Assembly: GCA_027080405.1 (NCBI GenBank)
Contig: JALWSL010000630.1
Span: 1 to 13,412 of the forward strand
Direction: 5' to 3'
Source: Planctomycetaceae bacterium
Lineage (GTDB): Bacteria > Planctomycetota > Planctomycetia > Planctomycetales > Planctomycetaceae
Length of the DNA stretch: 13,412 bases
Shown: piece after piece, positions 8,410-13,412 of the stretch
How positions within the stretch are numbered: the stretch's first letter is position 1
How the letters are laid out: each line of letters begins with the position of its first letter
Translations under genes and position numbers: made by a program
Notes under the pieces: model-generated
The model's database searches: none
What the model was told of the DNA's origin: nothing
Seen by the model: the letters and a program-made list of their open reading frames with translations, nothing else

Positions 8410-9351
8410 TTATTCTGCAATCAGGGCGTCGGCAAACTGCTCTGGATCAAACAGTTGAAGATCGTCAATCTGTTCTCCCACTCCCACATATTTGACCGGA
8501 ATCCCCATCTTTTTTCTGATGGCGATCACGATTCCCCCTTTGGCGGTTCCGTCCAGCTTGGCGAGAATCAAGCCGGTGGAATCAATAATTTCTGAAAACA
8601 CCTCCGCCTGATTGACACCATTTTGTCCTGTCGTTGCATCCAGCACCAGTAGCGATTCATGGGGGCCACCCGGAACTTTCTTCCCGATGACGCGATAGAT
8701 TTTCTCCAACTCGAGCATCAGATTTTTCTGCGTCTGCAATCGTCCAGCCGTATCGATGATGACCACATCCGCTCCGGTTTCCAACGCACGTTCACAGCCG
8801 GAGAAGGCGACACTGGCCGGATCGGTCCCGCTCGGCTTGGTGACGATATCACAGCCGATTCTTTCACTCCACATGGTCAACTGCTCGACGGCGGCTGCAC
8901 GAAAAGTATCTCCAGCAGCCAGCACCACTTTCTTGCCTGCCTGGTGGAGCAGATTGGCCAATTTGGCGATTGATGTCGTCTTTCCCACGCCATTGACACC
9001 GGCAACAAGAATGACGGTCGGGCCCTGTTGGGCCATGTTCAGTGGGGAAAGTTCATCATTGGGATCCCAGTTAACGCCTTCGTCCCCTTTCAGCAATTCG
9101 ACCAGTTTGTCGCGGACTGTTTTCCAGATTTCAGAAAGATCAACGGTTCTTCCACGATGTTTTTTTCGCAGTTCCTCGACAATTTCCATCGAGGCGGCAA
9201 CTCCCATGTCCGATTCGATCAGTCTTTTCTCAAACTCTGCCAGATGATCATCCGTGAGAATTTCGCCGTTTTTGAACAGGTCGCGCACATCGGTCTTGAG
9301 CACCTGCGATGTTTTTTTCAGGCCTCTTTTCAGGCGATCAAACAAACCCAT
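8410..9351 (-). CDS. ftsY: Signal recognition particle receptor FtsY
   Basis: The SRP receptor GTPase docks ribosome-nascent-chain-SRP complexes at the inner membrane for co-translational insertion. The 313 residues lack the long acidic A domain of the E. coli protein and match the short NG-domain form. Seen: an amphipathic basic N-terminus MGLFDRLKRGLKKT; the N domain with EKRLIESDMG at 41-50; G1 GVNGVGKTT at 118-126; the insertion-box region DTFRAAAVEQL at 148-158; DTAGR at 200-204; the G4 region AKLDGTAKGG at 264-273, usually TKLD, here Ala264; and the closing GVGEQIDDLQLFD at 290-302. The start ATG is preceded by AGGAAAG. It lies 135 bases after the DtxR-like gene on the same strand. The assignment is firm. 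Confidence 0.97.
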   Translation of the reverse strand: MGLFDRLKRGLKKTSQVLKTDVRDLFKNGEILTDDHLAEFEKRLIESDMGVAASMEIVEELRKKHRGRTVDLSEIWKTVRDKLVELLKGDEGVNWDPNDELSPLNMAQQGPTVILVAGVNGVGKTTSIAKLANLLHQAGKKVVLAAGDTFRAAAVEQLTMWSERIGCDIVTKPSGTDPASVAFSGCERALETGADVVIIDTAGRLQTQKNLMLELEKIYRVIGKKVPGGPHESLLVLDATTGQNGVNQAEVFSEIIDSTGLILAKLDGTAKGGIVIAIRKKMGIPVKYVGVGEQIDDLQLFDPEQFADALIAE

Positions 9352-9486
9352 TGTATTTCTGTCTTTCCTGTCTGTTTCGTATTGTTATTTTGAAGCCTTT
9401 GGCAATTTGAAACCGCAAACAGATCGCGTTGAAGCAGGAACTGTTCGGGGAGGAGATCATAGAAAAGAAAACTCGGGGAAGCCAGT

Positions 9487-10170
9487 TCATCGGCCCGTAA
9501 TTACGATGATATCCCTGGCCGCACTGAGCCCCAACGGAATTTTCTGTTGATTCGATTCGAGCGTAATCAAATCAGCCTCTTCGCTTCTGGACAACACTTT
9601 CCCGGTACTGCCGATTTTCAACTGGTGTTCTGTGAGATACCGCAGGAATTCCGGGTTTTGATTAAACACCCGTACCAGCTCAAAGCAGGCTCCCTGCTCG
9701 CAACTGGAAAGAGGAACCCCCTGAGTGGCGGGATCCGTTCTCAATGCACCTTCCTTGTCCGGGATGGGATCGCCGTGCGGATCAACGGTGGGGTGGGAAA
9801 GATAATCGTCAATGCGGTCAATCAAAAAATCGCTGACAGCGTGCTCCATGTGCTCCGCTTCTTCATGTACCTGATCCCAGGTCAGTTCCAGCGTGTTGAC
9901 AAGAAACAGCTCGATCAATCGGTGCCTGCGAAGCATTCGCATAGCCAGCGAGCGTCCCGATTCGCTCAAGGTCACACCCGCATACGGTTTGTAGGTTGCC
10001 AGTTTGGAATCTGATAGTGTCTTCAACATACTGGTGACCGTTCCAGGCAGAACATTCATCGCCTCTGCCAGTTGTCCCGTTGAGACGGTCGCTTCGCCAG
10101 TCCGGTTTCCAAGCAGTAAAATCGTCTTCAAATAATTTTCAACCGTGAGACTCGTCATCATAATTGCCAT
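9487..10170 (-). CDS. DtxR/MntR-family metal-dependent transcriptional repressor
   Basis: A metal-sensing regulator expected to repress manganese or iron uptake genes when metal is bound. Seen in 227 residues: a winged helix-turn-helix at about 8-70 (STGQLAEAMNVLPGTVTSML as reader region); the dimer and metal domain with HRLIELFL at 83-90 and VHEEAEHMEH at 101-110; PHGDPIP at 131-137; and an FeoA/SH3-like C-terminal domain from about 150, making it the long form. By alignment in mind with DtxR, the Cys102 position is Glu106, as in Mn-sensing MntR, with Glu109 and His110 conserved, while the Met10/Asp8 position is Asn12. Ancillary ligands His83, Glu87 and His102 are kept. Starts at 10170, 10161 and 10158 are all possible; none has a good Shine-Dalgarno. 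No metal transporter adjoins. Confidence 0.92.
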   Translation of the reverse strand: MAIMMTSLTVENYLKTILLLGNRTGEATVSTGQLAEAMNVLPGTVTSMLKTLSDSKLATYKPYAGVTLSESGRSLAMRMLRRHRLIELFLVNTLELTWDQVHEEAEHMEHAVSDFLIDRIDDYLSHPTVDPHGDPIPDKEGALRTDPATQGVPLSSCEQGACFELVRVFNQNPEFLRYLTEHQLKIGSTGKVLSRSEEADLITLESNQQKIPLGLSAARDIIVITGR

Positions 10171-10219
10171 CAGTTTGTTGTGTGTTGTAAATTGTCCGGG
10201 GAACTTTTTGTCATGGGGC

Positions 10220-10242
10220 GATCGATCGGCACCGATTCGATC
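10220..10242. repeat. Inverted repeat after the SDR gene
   Basis: GATCGATCGG (10220-10229) pairs with CCGATTCGATC (10232-10242), one base bulged. It contains a self-complementary CGATCGATCG (10219-10228). It sits between the SDR stop and the DtxR-like start. It may be an intercistronic hairpin or an operator; no T tract follows. Confidence 0.5.
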
Positions 10243-10249
10243 TGGGGCA

Positions 10250-10981
10250 TCATCCCTTTAACCAGGGAAGTTTGCGAATATCGACAAACTCCCCCGACTC
10301 CACCTGTTTGGGAAGTTCAGTAAAAACCTCGGCCAGACGTGGAGCCAGCTGGTCTCCATCGGGCATATCAGCGGTGCCCCGTTTGGAACGCAGCGTTTCC
10401 AATGTTGGGTAACGGCCATCACGGGGAAGGTTGCATAGTTCCTCCTGCATCGCCGTATCAACCAATCCGGGGGCCAGAGCGGTAAAGTGTGTCTCGGGTG
10501 CTTCTCTGGCATAGAGAAGTGTCAGCATATTCAGAGCCGCTTTTGAGATCGAGTATGCATTCCAGCCACGATTCCCATTGACAGCTGCACCGGATGAAAT
10601 CGTAACAACCTGGCGAAGCACTATCGGGGACGGAAGTAGCCAATCCAGAATCGCCTTGTTCGACCAAACATTGACAGCCATCACCTGCTGACACTGTTCG
10701 ATAGTGACCGATTGCATATCACCAAAAGGACTTAACACCCCTGAATTGAGAACGGCCAGATCACATCTGTCGGTTCCCTCGAACAATTTTTCCATTGCAG
10801 CGGGAACTTGATCGAATCGGGAAAGATCGCAACTGACAAAGTGAAAATTGCTCTGTCCAATCAGATGAGAGGGTTCTCGCCTCGAACATCCCAATACTTC
10901 CCAACCTGCGCGCAGGTAATAAGCCGCCAATCCGGCACCAATTCCAGAACTGACTCCCGTGATGAAAACCCTCTCCGACAT
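10250..10981 (-). CDS. Classical short-chain dehydrogenase/reductase (SDR)
   Basis: A cytoplasmic NAD(P)(H)-dependent oxidoreductase with unknown substrate. Seen in 243 residues: the cofactor motif TGVSSGIG at 8-15; CSRR at 32-35, whose Arg residues favour NADP(H); CDLS at 51-54 for adenine-ring contact; LNSG at 78-81 in place of the common NNAG; catalytic Asn104, Ser129 or Ser130, Tyr143 and Lys147 (YSISK); and PGLVDT at 171-176. The length is normal for a classical SDR. It is too short and differs from OleD, so it should not be tied to the oleC-like gene. The start ATG is preceded by GAGGG at a good distance. It is the first gene of the SDR, DtxR-like, ftsY run; the 79-base gap to the next gene allows but does not prove co-transcription. 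Confidence 0.92.
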   Translation of the reverse strand: MSERVFITGVSSGIGAGLAAYYLRAGWEVLGCSRREPSHLIGQSNFHFVSCDLSRFDQVPAAMEKLFEGTDRCDLAVLNSGVLSPFGDMQSVTIEQCQQVMAVNVWSNKAILDWLLPSPIVLRQVVTISSGAAVNGNRGWNAYSISKAALNMLTLLYAREAPETHFTALAPGLVDTAMQEELCNLPRDGRYPTLETLRSKRGTADMPDGDQLAPRLAEVFTELPKQVESGEFVDIRKLPWLKG

Positions 10982-11437
10982 GGCGATTTTCCCTCAGCAA
11001 AACTTCCCAACGATCAAGCCCAAACTTAAAGAATACCGATTCGACCATCGAAAACAGATTACGCAGTATAGGCAGGTCCCTTTCCTTTCCACAATTTACC
11101 TTTTGATGCAAACAGAAGATATCAAAATAGGCGAATTGGTCGGGTGTCGGGGAAAATGCAAAACGCAGTCTGCTTTGTACCACTTCGCAGGGACGAGCAT
11201 TCGCGGCGACGAACACGAACAAACGGGTTTCCGACTGGTCTGACGGTCGCGATCACTGCTATTCGTATGGAGTTTCACAGGTAAACGCTGAAAAACAGGG
11301 AAGATGAGAATCAGAAAATTATGGATAAGGAAAGGAGCAAGTGTTCAGGTTTGCGTATCACGGCGGTCGAGAAGGGAAGGTATTCGGCCCATGCGAACCG
11401 TATGTGTAGGAGCCGTGTGCATAGGAGAGGAGAATTC
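10982..11437. other. Non-coding stretch upstream of the SDR gene
   Basis: Apart from the SDR promoter candidate I see no supported gene. The open frames here either overlap the SDR gene in another frame or lack start signals. A 9-mer TTGCGTATC at 11351-11359 is the inverse of a segment of the small RNA (11488-11496). Confidence 0.5.
11065..11094 (-). promoter_or_regulatory. Candidate sigma-70-type promoter for the SDR gene
   Basis: On the minus strand, TTGTGG (11094-11089), an 18-base spacer and TATACT (11070-11065, 5/6). The predicted start is near 11058, giving a leader of about 75 bases before the ATG at 10981. Confidence 0.45.
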
Positions 11438-11485
11438 AAAAAAAAACCAGGCGCGACCAGCTACGCCGCCAGTCACACCTGGTTT
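11438..11485 (-). terminator. Intrinsic terminator of the predicted small RNA
   Basis: Minus-strand stem AAACCAGG (11485-11478) with CCTGGTTT (11451-11444), extended inward by further pairs with mismatches, then nine Ts (11446-11438). The plus strand has no T tract after the stem, so it works in the minus direction only. Confidence 0.8.
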
Positions 11486-11530
11486 GAGATACGCAAGAAA
11501 AGTGCGGGCCAACGCTTCCCTCGCGATGTA
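11438..11530 (-). ncRNA. Predicted sigma-54-dependent small RNA, about 93 nt
   Basis: A transcript starting near 11530 and ending in the T tract at 11446-11438. Two structured parts are seen. Hairpin 1 pairs CGCGAGGGAA (11525-11516) with TTTTCTTGCG (11501-11492): ten pairs, three of them G-U, extended by an inner GCG/CGC pair set around a TTGGCC loop. A six-base single-stranded linker TATCTC follows (11491-11486). Hairpin 2 is the terminator. Wobble pairs preserve pairing only on the minus strand, which fits RNA read in this direction. No known RNA family (6S, tmRNA, SRP, RNase P) is recognised. It is oriented toward the SDR gene 457 bases further on. Inferred from sequence signals alone. Confidence 0.6.
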
Positions 11531-11539
11531 ACTATTACA

Positions 11540-11558
11540 AAGCATATAGCGTGCCAAT
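11540..11558 (-). promoter_or_regulatory. Sigma-54 (-24/-12) promoter
   Basis: The minus strand reads TTGGCACGCTATATGCTTT (11558-11540). TGGCAC is a perfect -24 element; ATGCT differs from TTGCW at one base; GG (11555-11554) and GC (11543-11542) are separated by exactly 10 bases, as sigma-54 requires. The predicted start is about 12 bases past the GC, near 11530. By my rough uniform-base estimate, a site this good is expected about 0.4 times by chance in both strands of the window, so the support is its position before a terminated hairpin RNA. Confidence 0.65.
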
Positions 11559-11597
11559 TGCATGACCAATTCTGGTTGATTCCTATAACCCCTTATT

Positions 11598-11679
11598 ATG
11601 ATACATGTTACGGCATGCAACTTTTTTTGCGTATTTTCATTCATCGGCCCCGAGCATGAAAAGTGTATCATTTTGCAAC
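11598..11679 (-). promoter_or_regulatory. Candidate upstream activator sites for the sigma-54 promoter
   Basis: Two related 15-mers on the plus strand, 11607-11621 and 11665-11679, share GTnnCnnnnTGCAAC, each with partial dyad symmetry, spaced 58 bases. They lie about 77-91 and 135-149 bases upstream of the predicted small RNA start, the usual place for enhancer-binding protein sites. The 8-bp inverted pair ATGATACA (11598-11605) and TGTATCAT (11664-11671) overlaps the same area. No activator gene is in the window. Confidence 0.35.
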
Positions 11680-11793
11680 AGTTTCGATCCTCGATAATTC
11701 GTCACTTGTTGTATTTTGCACATCCTGGAGCATGCCCGGCACGACTGGTCTGTTCTGACCACCGTAACCAAAATGAGATTTTCAAAAGTTTTC

Positions 11794-11826
11794 GTACCGT
11801 CCGTAAACTTTAACCGTTATCGGTAC
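11794..11826. repeat. Inverted repeat GTACCG/CGGTAC
   Basis: GTACCG (11794-11799) and CGGTAC (11821-11826) are separated by 21 bases, directly before the small open frame at 11829. This could be an operator or a leader hairpin. Confidence 0.35.
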
Positions 11827-11828
11827 AT

Positions 11829-12077
11829 ATGGACAGTACTGCAAATAAACCTGTCGATTCTGCCTGGTGGAGTGTCCAGAAACTGAAACAGTTTTGCACA
11901 GGAGCTTCCGCAGAATTATCTTTCCCTTTGAGCGATCACTGCTTTTATCCTGTTGGCATGCAAATCGACCTGGTCGACGCCATTCGTATTATATCCGGGG
12001 TCTGTTTTTTGCCCTTAATCAAGGGGAAGGCGTCGATGCTCTTTGATGCTTTCGATCTATCAGGGCAAGAGTTATAA
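11829..12077 (+). CDS. Possible small protein, 82 residues
   Basis: A weak call. The frame from ATG 11829 encodes 82 residues, with two adjacent Trp near residue 13, a hydrophobic block IRIISGVCFLPLI at about 52-64 and an acidic C-terminus. There is no Shine-Dalgarno and no recognised domain; codon use is not clearly different from nearby genes. Its stop codon overlaps the -10 of the STAS promoter candidate. It may equally be a chance frame in a non-coding region. I list it because the spacer is otherwise long and the frame is the best one there. Confidence 0.25.
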   Translation: MDSTANKPVDSAWWSVQKLKQFCTGASAELSFPLSDHCFYPVGMQIDLVDAIRIISGVCFLPLIKGKASMLFDAFDLSGQEL

Positions 12078-12078
12078 T
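12073..12078 (+). promoter_or_regulatory. Candidate -10 element for the STAS gene
   Basis: A perfect TATAAT. At 17 bases upstream only TTTCGA (12050-12055, 3/6) is found; TTGATG at 12043 is too far. The predicted leader is about 115 bases and contains the hairpin AAACGC-AGGAAT-GCGTTT (12098-12115). Confidence 0.35.
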
Positions 12079-12097
12079 ACTTTGCTGACAAGAATCG

Positions 12098-12115
12098 AAA
12101 CGCAGGAATGCGTTT
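12098..12115 (+). repeat. Leader hairpin upstream of the STAS gene
   Basis: A perfect 6-bp stem AAACGC/GCGTTT with loop AGGAAT. The loop resembles a Shine-Dalgarno, but it is about 80 bases from the STAS start, so any role in translation is speculative. Confidence 0.4.
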
Positions 12116-12197
12116 ATGGGAGTATCGAGTGCTGTAAGAATTCGGGATGTGTCGTGACCGTCATAAAATTGTCCATTCATTTTGGGAAACATATCGC

Positions 12198-12578
12198 ATG
12201 ACCAAAAATACCAACGCGTTCGACATTTCGAAGCATCGTGGCGGCGTGGTCGTGATGACGCCGTTGGGAGACACCCTCAGTTTCCGCGATGTCGATCTTC
12301 ATCGAGAGTCGGAAGAAATCGTGGAAATGATTCGCAACGATCACCTAAGGCGTCTGGTCATTGATTTGAGAAATTCGAATTATTTTGGCAGTATCATGAT
12401 CGGGATGATCAATTCATTCGGGCAGGCAGTCAAGGAACAGGGCGGACAAATGATCCTGTGTAACGCGTCCGATGACATGCAGGCCGTTCTGAAAATCATG
12501 AAGATCGAAAGCCTCTGGCCCCATGTTCCAACCCAGTCCAAAGCTGTCAAACTCGCCCGGTCGTGGAAGTTCGATTAG
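12198..12578 (+). CDS. STAS-domain protein (anti-sigma factor antagonist-like)
   Basis: A single-domain STAS protein of 126 residues. Family members act as anti-anti-sigma factors or as adaptors in partner-switching systems, with activity set by phosphorylation of a conserved Ser. Seen: VVVMTPLGDTLSFRD at 17-31 as first strands; LRRLVIDLRNSNYFGSIMIGM at 50-70, the loop normally containing DSSG, here FGS with Ser65 at the expected phospho-site; and a helix then GGQMILCNASDDMQAVLKIMKI (82-103). I chose ATG 12198 because GGGAAA precedes it and the STAS fold starts soon after; an in-frame ATG at 12147 would add 17 residues not belonging to the domain. No kinase, phosphatase or sigma factor adjoins. 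The YFGS form appears to be a planctomycete habit, as I recall it. Confidence 0.85.
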   Translation: MTKNTNAFDISKHRGGVVVMTPLGDTLSFRDVDLHRESEEIVEMIRNDHLRRLVIDLRNSNYFGSIMIGMINSFGQAVKEQGGQMILCNASDDMQAVLKIMKIESLWPHVPTQSKAVKLARSWKFD

Positions 12579-12604
12579 GCAGCCTGCGTTTCCCGCTCTG
12601 CCTA
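12576..12604. repeat. Inverted repeat containing both convergent stop codons
   Basis: TAGGCAG (12576-12582) and CTGCCTA (12598-12604) form a perfect 7-bp stem with a 15-base loop. The left arm starts with the TAG of the STAS gene and the right arm holds the TAG of the GcvH-like gene. It could act as a shared 3' hairpin, although neither side has a T tract. Confidence 0.65.
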
Positions 12605-13063
12605 CTGGATTTGCCCTTTGATCATCCGTTGTGTTTCTTCCCAGCCTTCATCCAGAAACTGGACATACTGCTCGGCGGTCAGATAATCTTCCTCGCCACG
12701 ATCGGAGAGAAAAGAGAATAACCAGCCGGCTGTGAGATGATCGGTGTTGATCAGGGATGGGTCGTTTAGCAATTCCTCGTTGAATTGTATATCAGTGCCG
12801 CTTCCGGGGGCCGTCAGACTGGATACGGCTTTGGCGCTTTCAATTTCGCCAATCGTCTGTTTTTTTTCTATCGCAGAACCCGCTGCCAGTTCCCAGTCCA
12901 GAAAGTAGACATCCTGCAGTAATCGCACTGAATAAGCTGTGAAGCCGGCAAACAGGCGAGACCCTTTCTGTTGGATCCACATATGATTTTCGGCGTAAAG
13001 CCGGTCGGTTGGAATCCGGGCTTCGTATTGCCCCATCATAAAAACAAGTTCAGCTTCGCTCAC
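12602..13063 (-). CDS. GcvH-like lipoyl-carrier protein
   Basis: Resembles the glycine cleavage system H protein, which carries an aminomethyl group on a lipoylated lysine. Numbered from GTG 13069 for comparison: AENHMWIQQ at 26-34 matches the H-protein HxWV region; [18 protein letters not shown] at 74-91 contains the lipoylation Lys80; [12 protein letters not shown] at 97-108 and GWLFSFL at 115-121 are H-protein signatures. The C-terminal 30 residues are longer than usual. I prefer GTG 13063 (153 residues), because AGGA lies 7 bases upstream; GTG 13069 would be too close to it. No gcvT or gcvP lies nearby, so it may be a second, specialised lipoyl carrier rather than the housekeeping GcvH. 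The substitution of Val by Ala in ESVKA is modest. Confidence 0.85.
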   Translation of the reverse strand: MSEAELVFMMGQYEARIPTDRLYAENHMWIQQKGSRLFAGFTAYSVRLLQDVYFLDWELAAGSAIEKKQTIGEIESAKAVSSLTAPGSGTDIQFNEELLNDPSLINTDHLTAGWLFSFLSDRGEEDYLTAEQYVQFLDEGWEETQRMIKGQIQ

Positions 13064-13187
13064 AATCACTTCCTGCCAATAATCCCGTTGAGAACCTGCA
13101 TGAATTGTAAGTTATCAGCTCAGCGTGAAACCAGCTGGAACCGGAAAGCTGCGGGTATTTTCAGCAGATTGACCTGTGACGCGGACG

Positions 13188-13412
13188 CTATTTTTGTTTT
13201 TGCTGAGAGGCTGGCCTGAGAACAAGGTCTGATTTCCGGGGACTCTTTTGGGCCGTAGACTGCGCTGGACTGTTCATTTCCTGGCCGGGGAACATGCGGA
13301 TTGAAGTGACGACCCGTTTTTGCTGTTTGAATTGGCGTCCATTAACCTGGACGGCCATGTTGATCACATGATCGATGCGCGACCTGATCGGCCGGCCTGT
13401 TTTTCGATCAAT
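13188..13412 (-). CDS. C-terminal end of a gene of unknown function (partial, 74 codons)
   Basis: The frame is open from the right edge to TAG at 13190-13188. The visible part begins IDRKTGRPIRSRIDHVINMA and continues VQVNGRQFKQQKRVVTSIRMF, then a Gln/Ser/Lys-rich, probably disordered tail ending QQKQK. I do not recognise the family. It is real rather than a chance frame, I think, because the proximal part alternates hydrophobic and charged residues like a beta/alpha domain edge and the tail has a typical low-complexity end. It lies on the same strand as the GcvH-like gene, 124 bases upstream of it. Confidence 0.6.
   Translation of the reverse strand: MDRKTGRPIRSRIDHVINMAVQVNGRQFKQQKRVVTSIRMFPGQEMNSPAQSTAQKSPRKSDLVLRPASQQKQK

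Noticed and set aside
10250..10981. SDR as OleD, the partner of the OleC-like enzyme
   Set aside because: OleD is a longer, extended-type SDR with a different motif set; this is a 243-residue classical SDR, more than 3 kb away.
10761..11222. 153-residue minus-strand frame overlapping the SDR 5' end
   Set aside because: It overlaps the cofactor-binding part of a clear SDR in another frame and has no domain of its own.
11345..11671. Minus-strand 108-residue frame, and a plus-strand 112-residue frame (11321-11659), over the small RNA locus
   Set aside because: Both run through the sigma-54 promoter and the terminator T tract, have no ribosome binding site and give compositions without recognisable domains; the RNA interpretation explains the region better.
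1..13412. tRNA, rRNA, CRISPR, IS elements or prophage genes
   Set aside because: No T-arm-like GTTCGANTC with a matching cloverleaf, no regularly spaced repeats, and no transposase or integrase motifs were seen on reading.

Overview
The window looks like a chromosomal segment of a planctomycete (Planctomycetota, probably Planctomycetaceae-like). This is inferred from the gene style: a twin-arginine-exported Gfo/Idh/MocA oxidoreductase, a secreted orphan, a conserved planctomycete-type protein, a STAS protein with the divergent core YFGS, an OleC-type AMP ligase and an archaeal-type phosphoglycerate mutase. Genes are mostly single units or short runs with generous spacers, weak Shine-Dalgarno sites and some non-ATG starts. 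No tRNA, rRNA, IS element, CRISPR array or phage gene was seen.

Layout: the 5' part of a minus-strand apgM-type gene (off the left edge, 762-1); a 500-base spacer with short tandem duplications; a plus-strand Tat-exported oxidoreductase (1266-2633) closed by a strong intrinsic terminator; a plus-strand secreted protein of unknown role (2893-4446) behind a good sigma-70-type promoter; two minus-strand genes, oleC-like (7045-5384) followed by a HAD phosphatase (5293-4634). A divergent plus-strand conserved protein (7285-8229) faces a minus-strand run read in the order SDR (10981-10250), DtxR/MntR-like repressor (10170-9487), ftsY (9351-8410).

From 10982 to 12197 there is no convincing protein gene. 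It holds what I consider the best find. On the minus strand, a sigma-54 (-24/-12) promoter with correct GG-N10-GC geometry is followed by about 93 bases that fold into a wobble-containing hairpin and end in an intrinsic terminator with a nine-T tract. Two related 15-base elements lie 80-150 bases upstream, where enhancer-binding activators usually sit. I read this as a sigma-54-dependent small RNA gene.

The right end carries a STAS-domain protein (12198-12578), a convergent GcvH-like lipoyl-carrier protein (13063-12602) whose stop codon sits with the STAS stop in one inverted repeat, and the last 74 codons of a minus-strand gene entering from the right edge (13412-13188).

Functionally the region is a mix: central carbon metabolism (phosphoglycerate mutase, GcvH-like carrier), membrane and lipid functions (OleC-like ligase, FtsY), metal-dependent regulation and a partner-switching type regulator. 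Nothing shows that they form one pathway. Function calls come from motifs read by eye; no database search was run.
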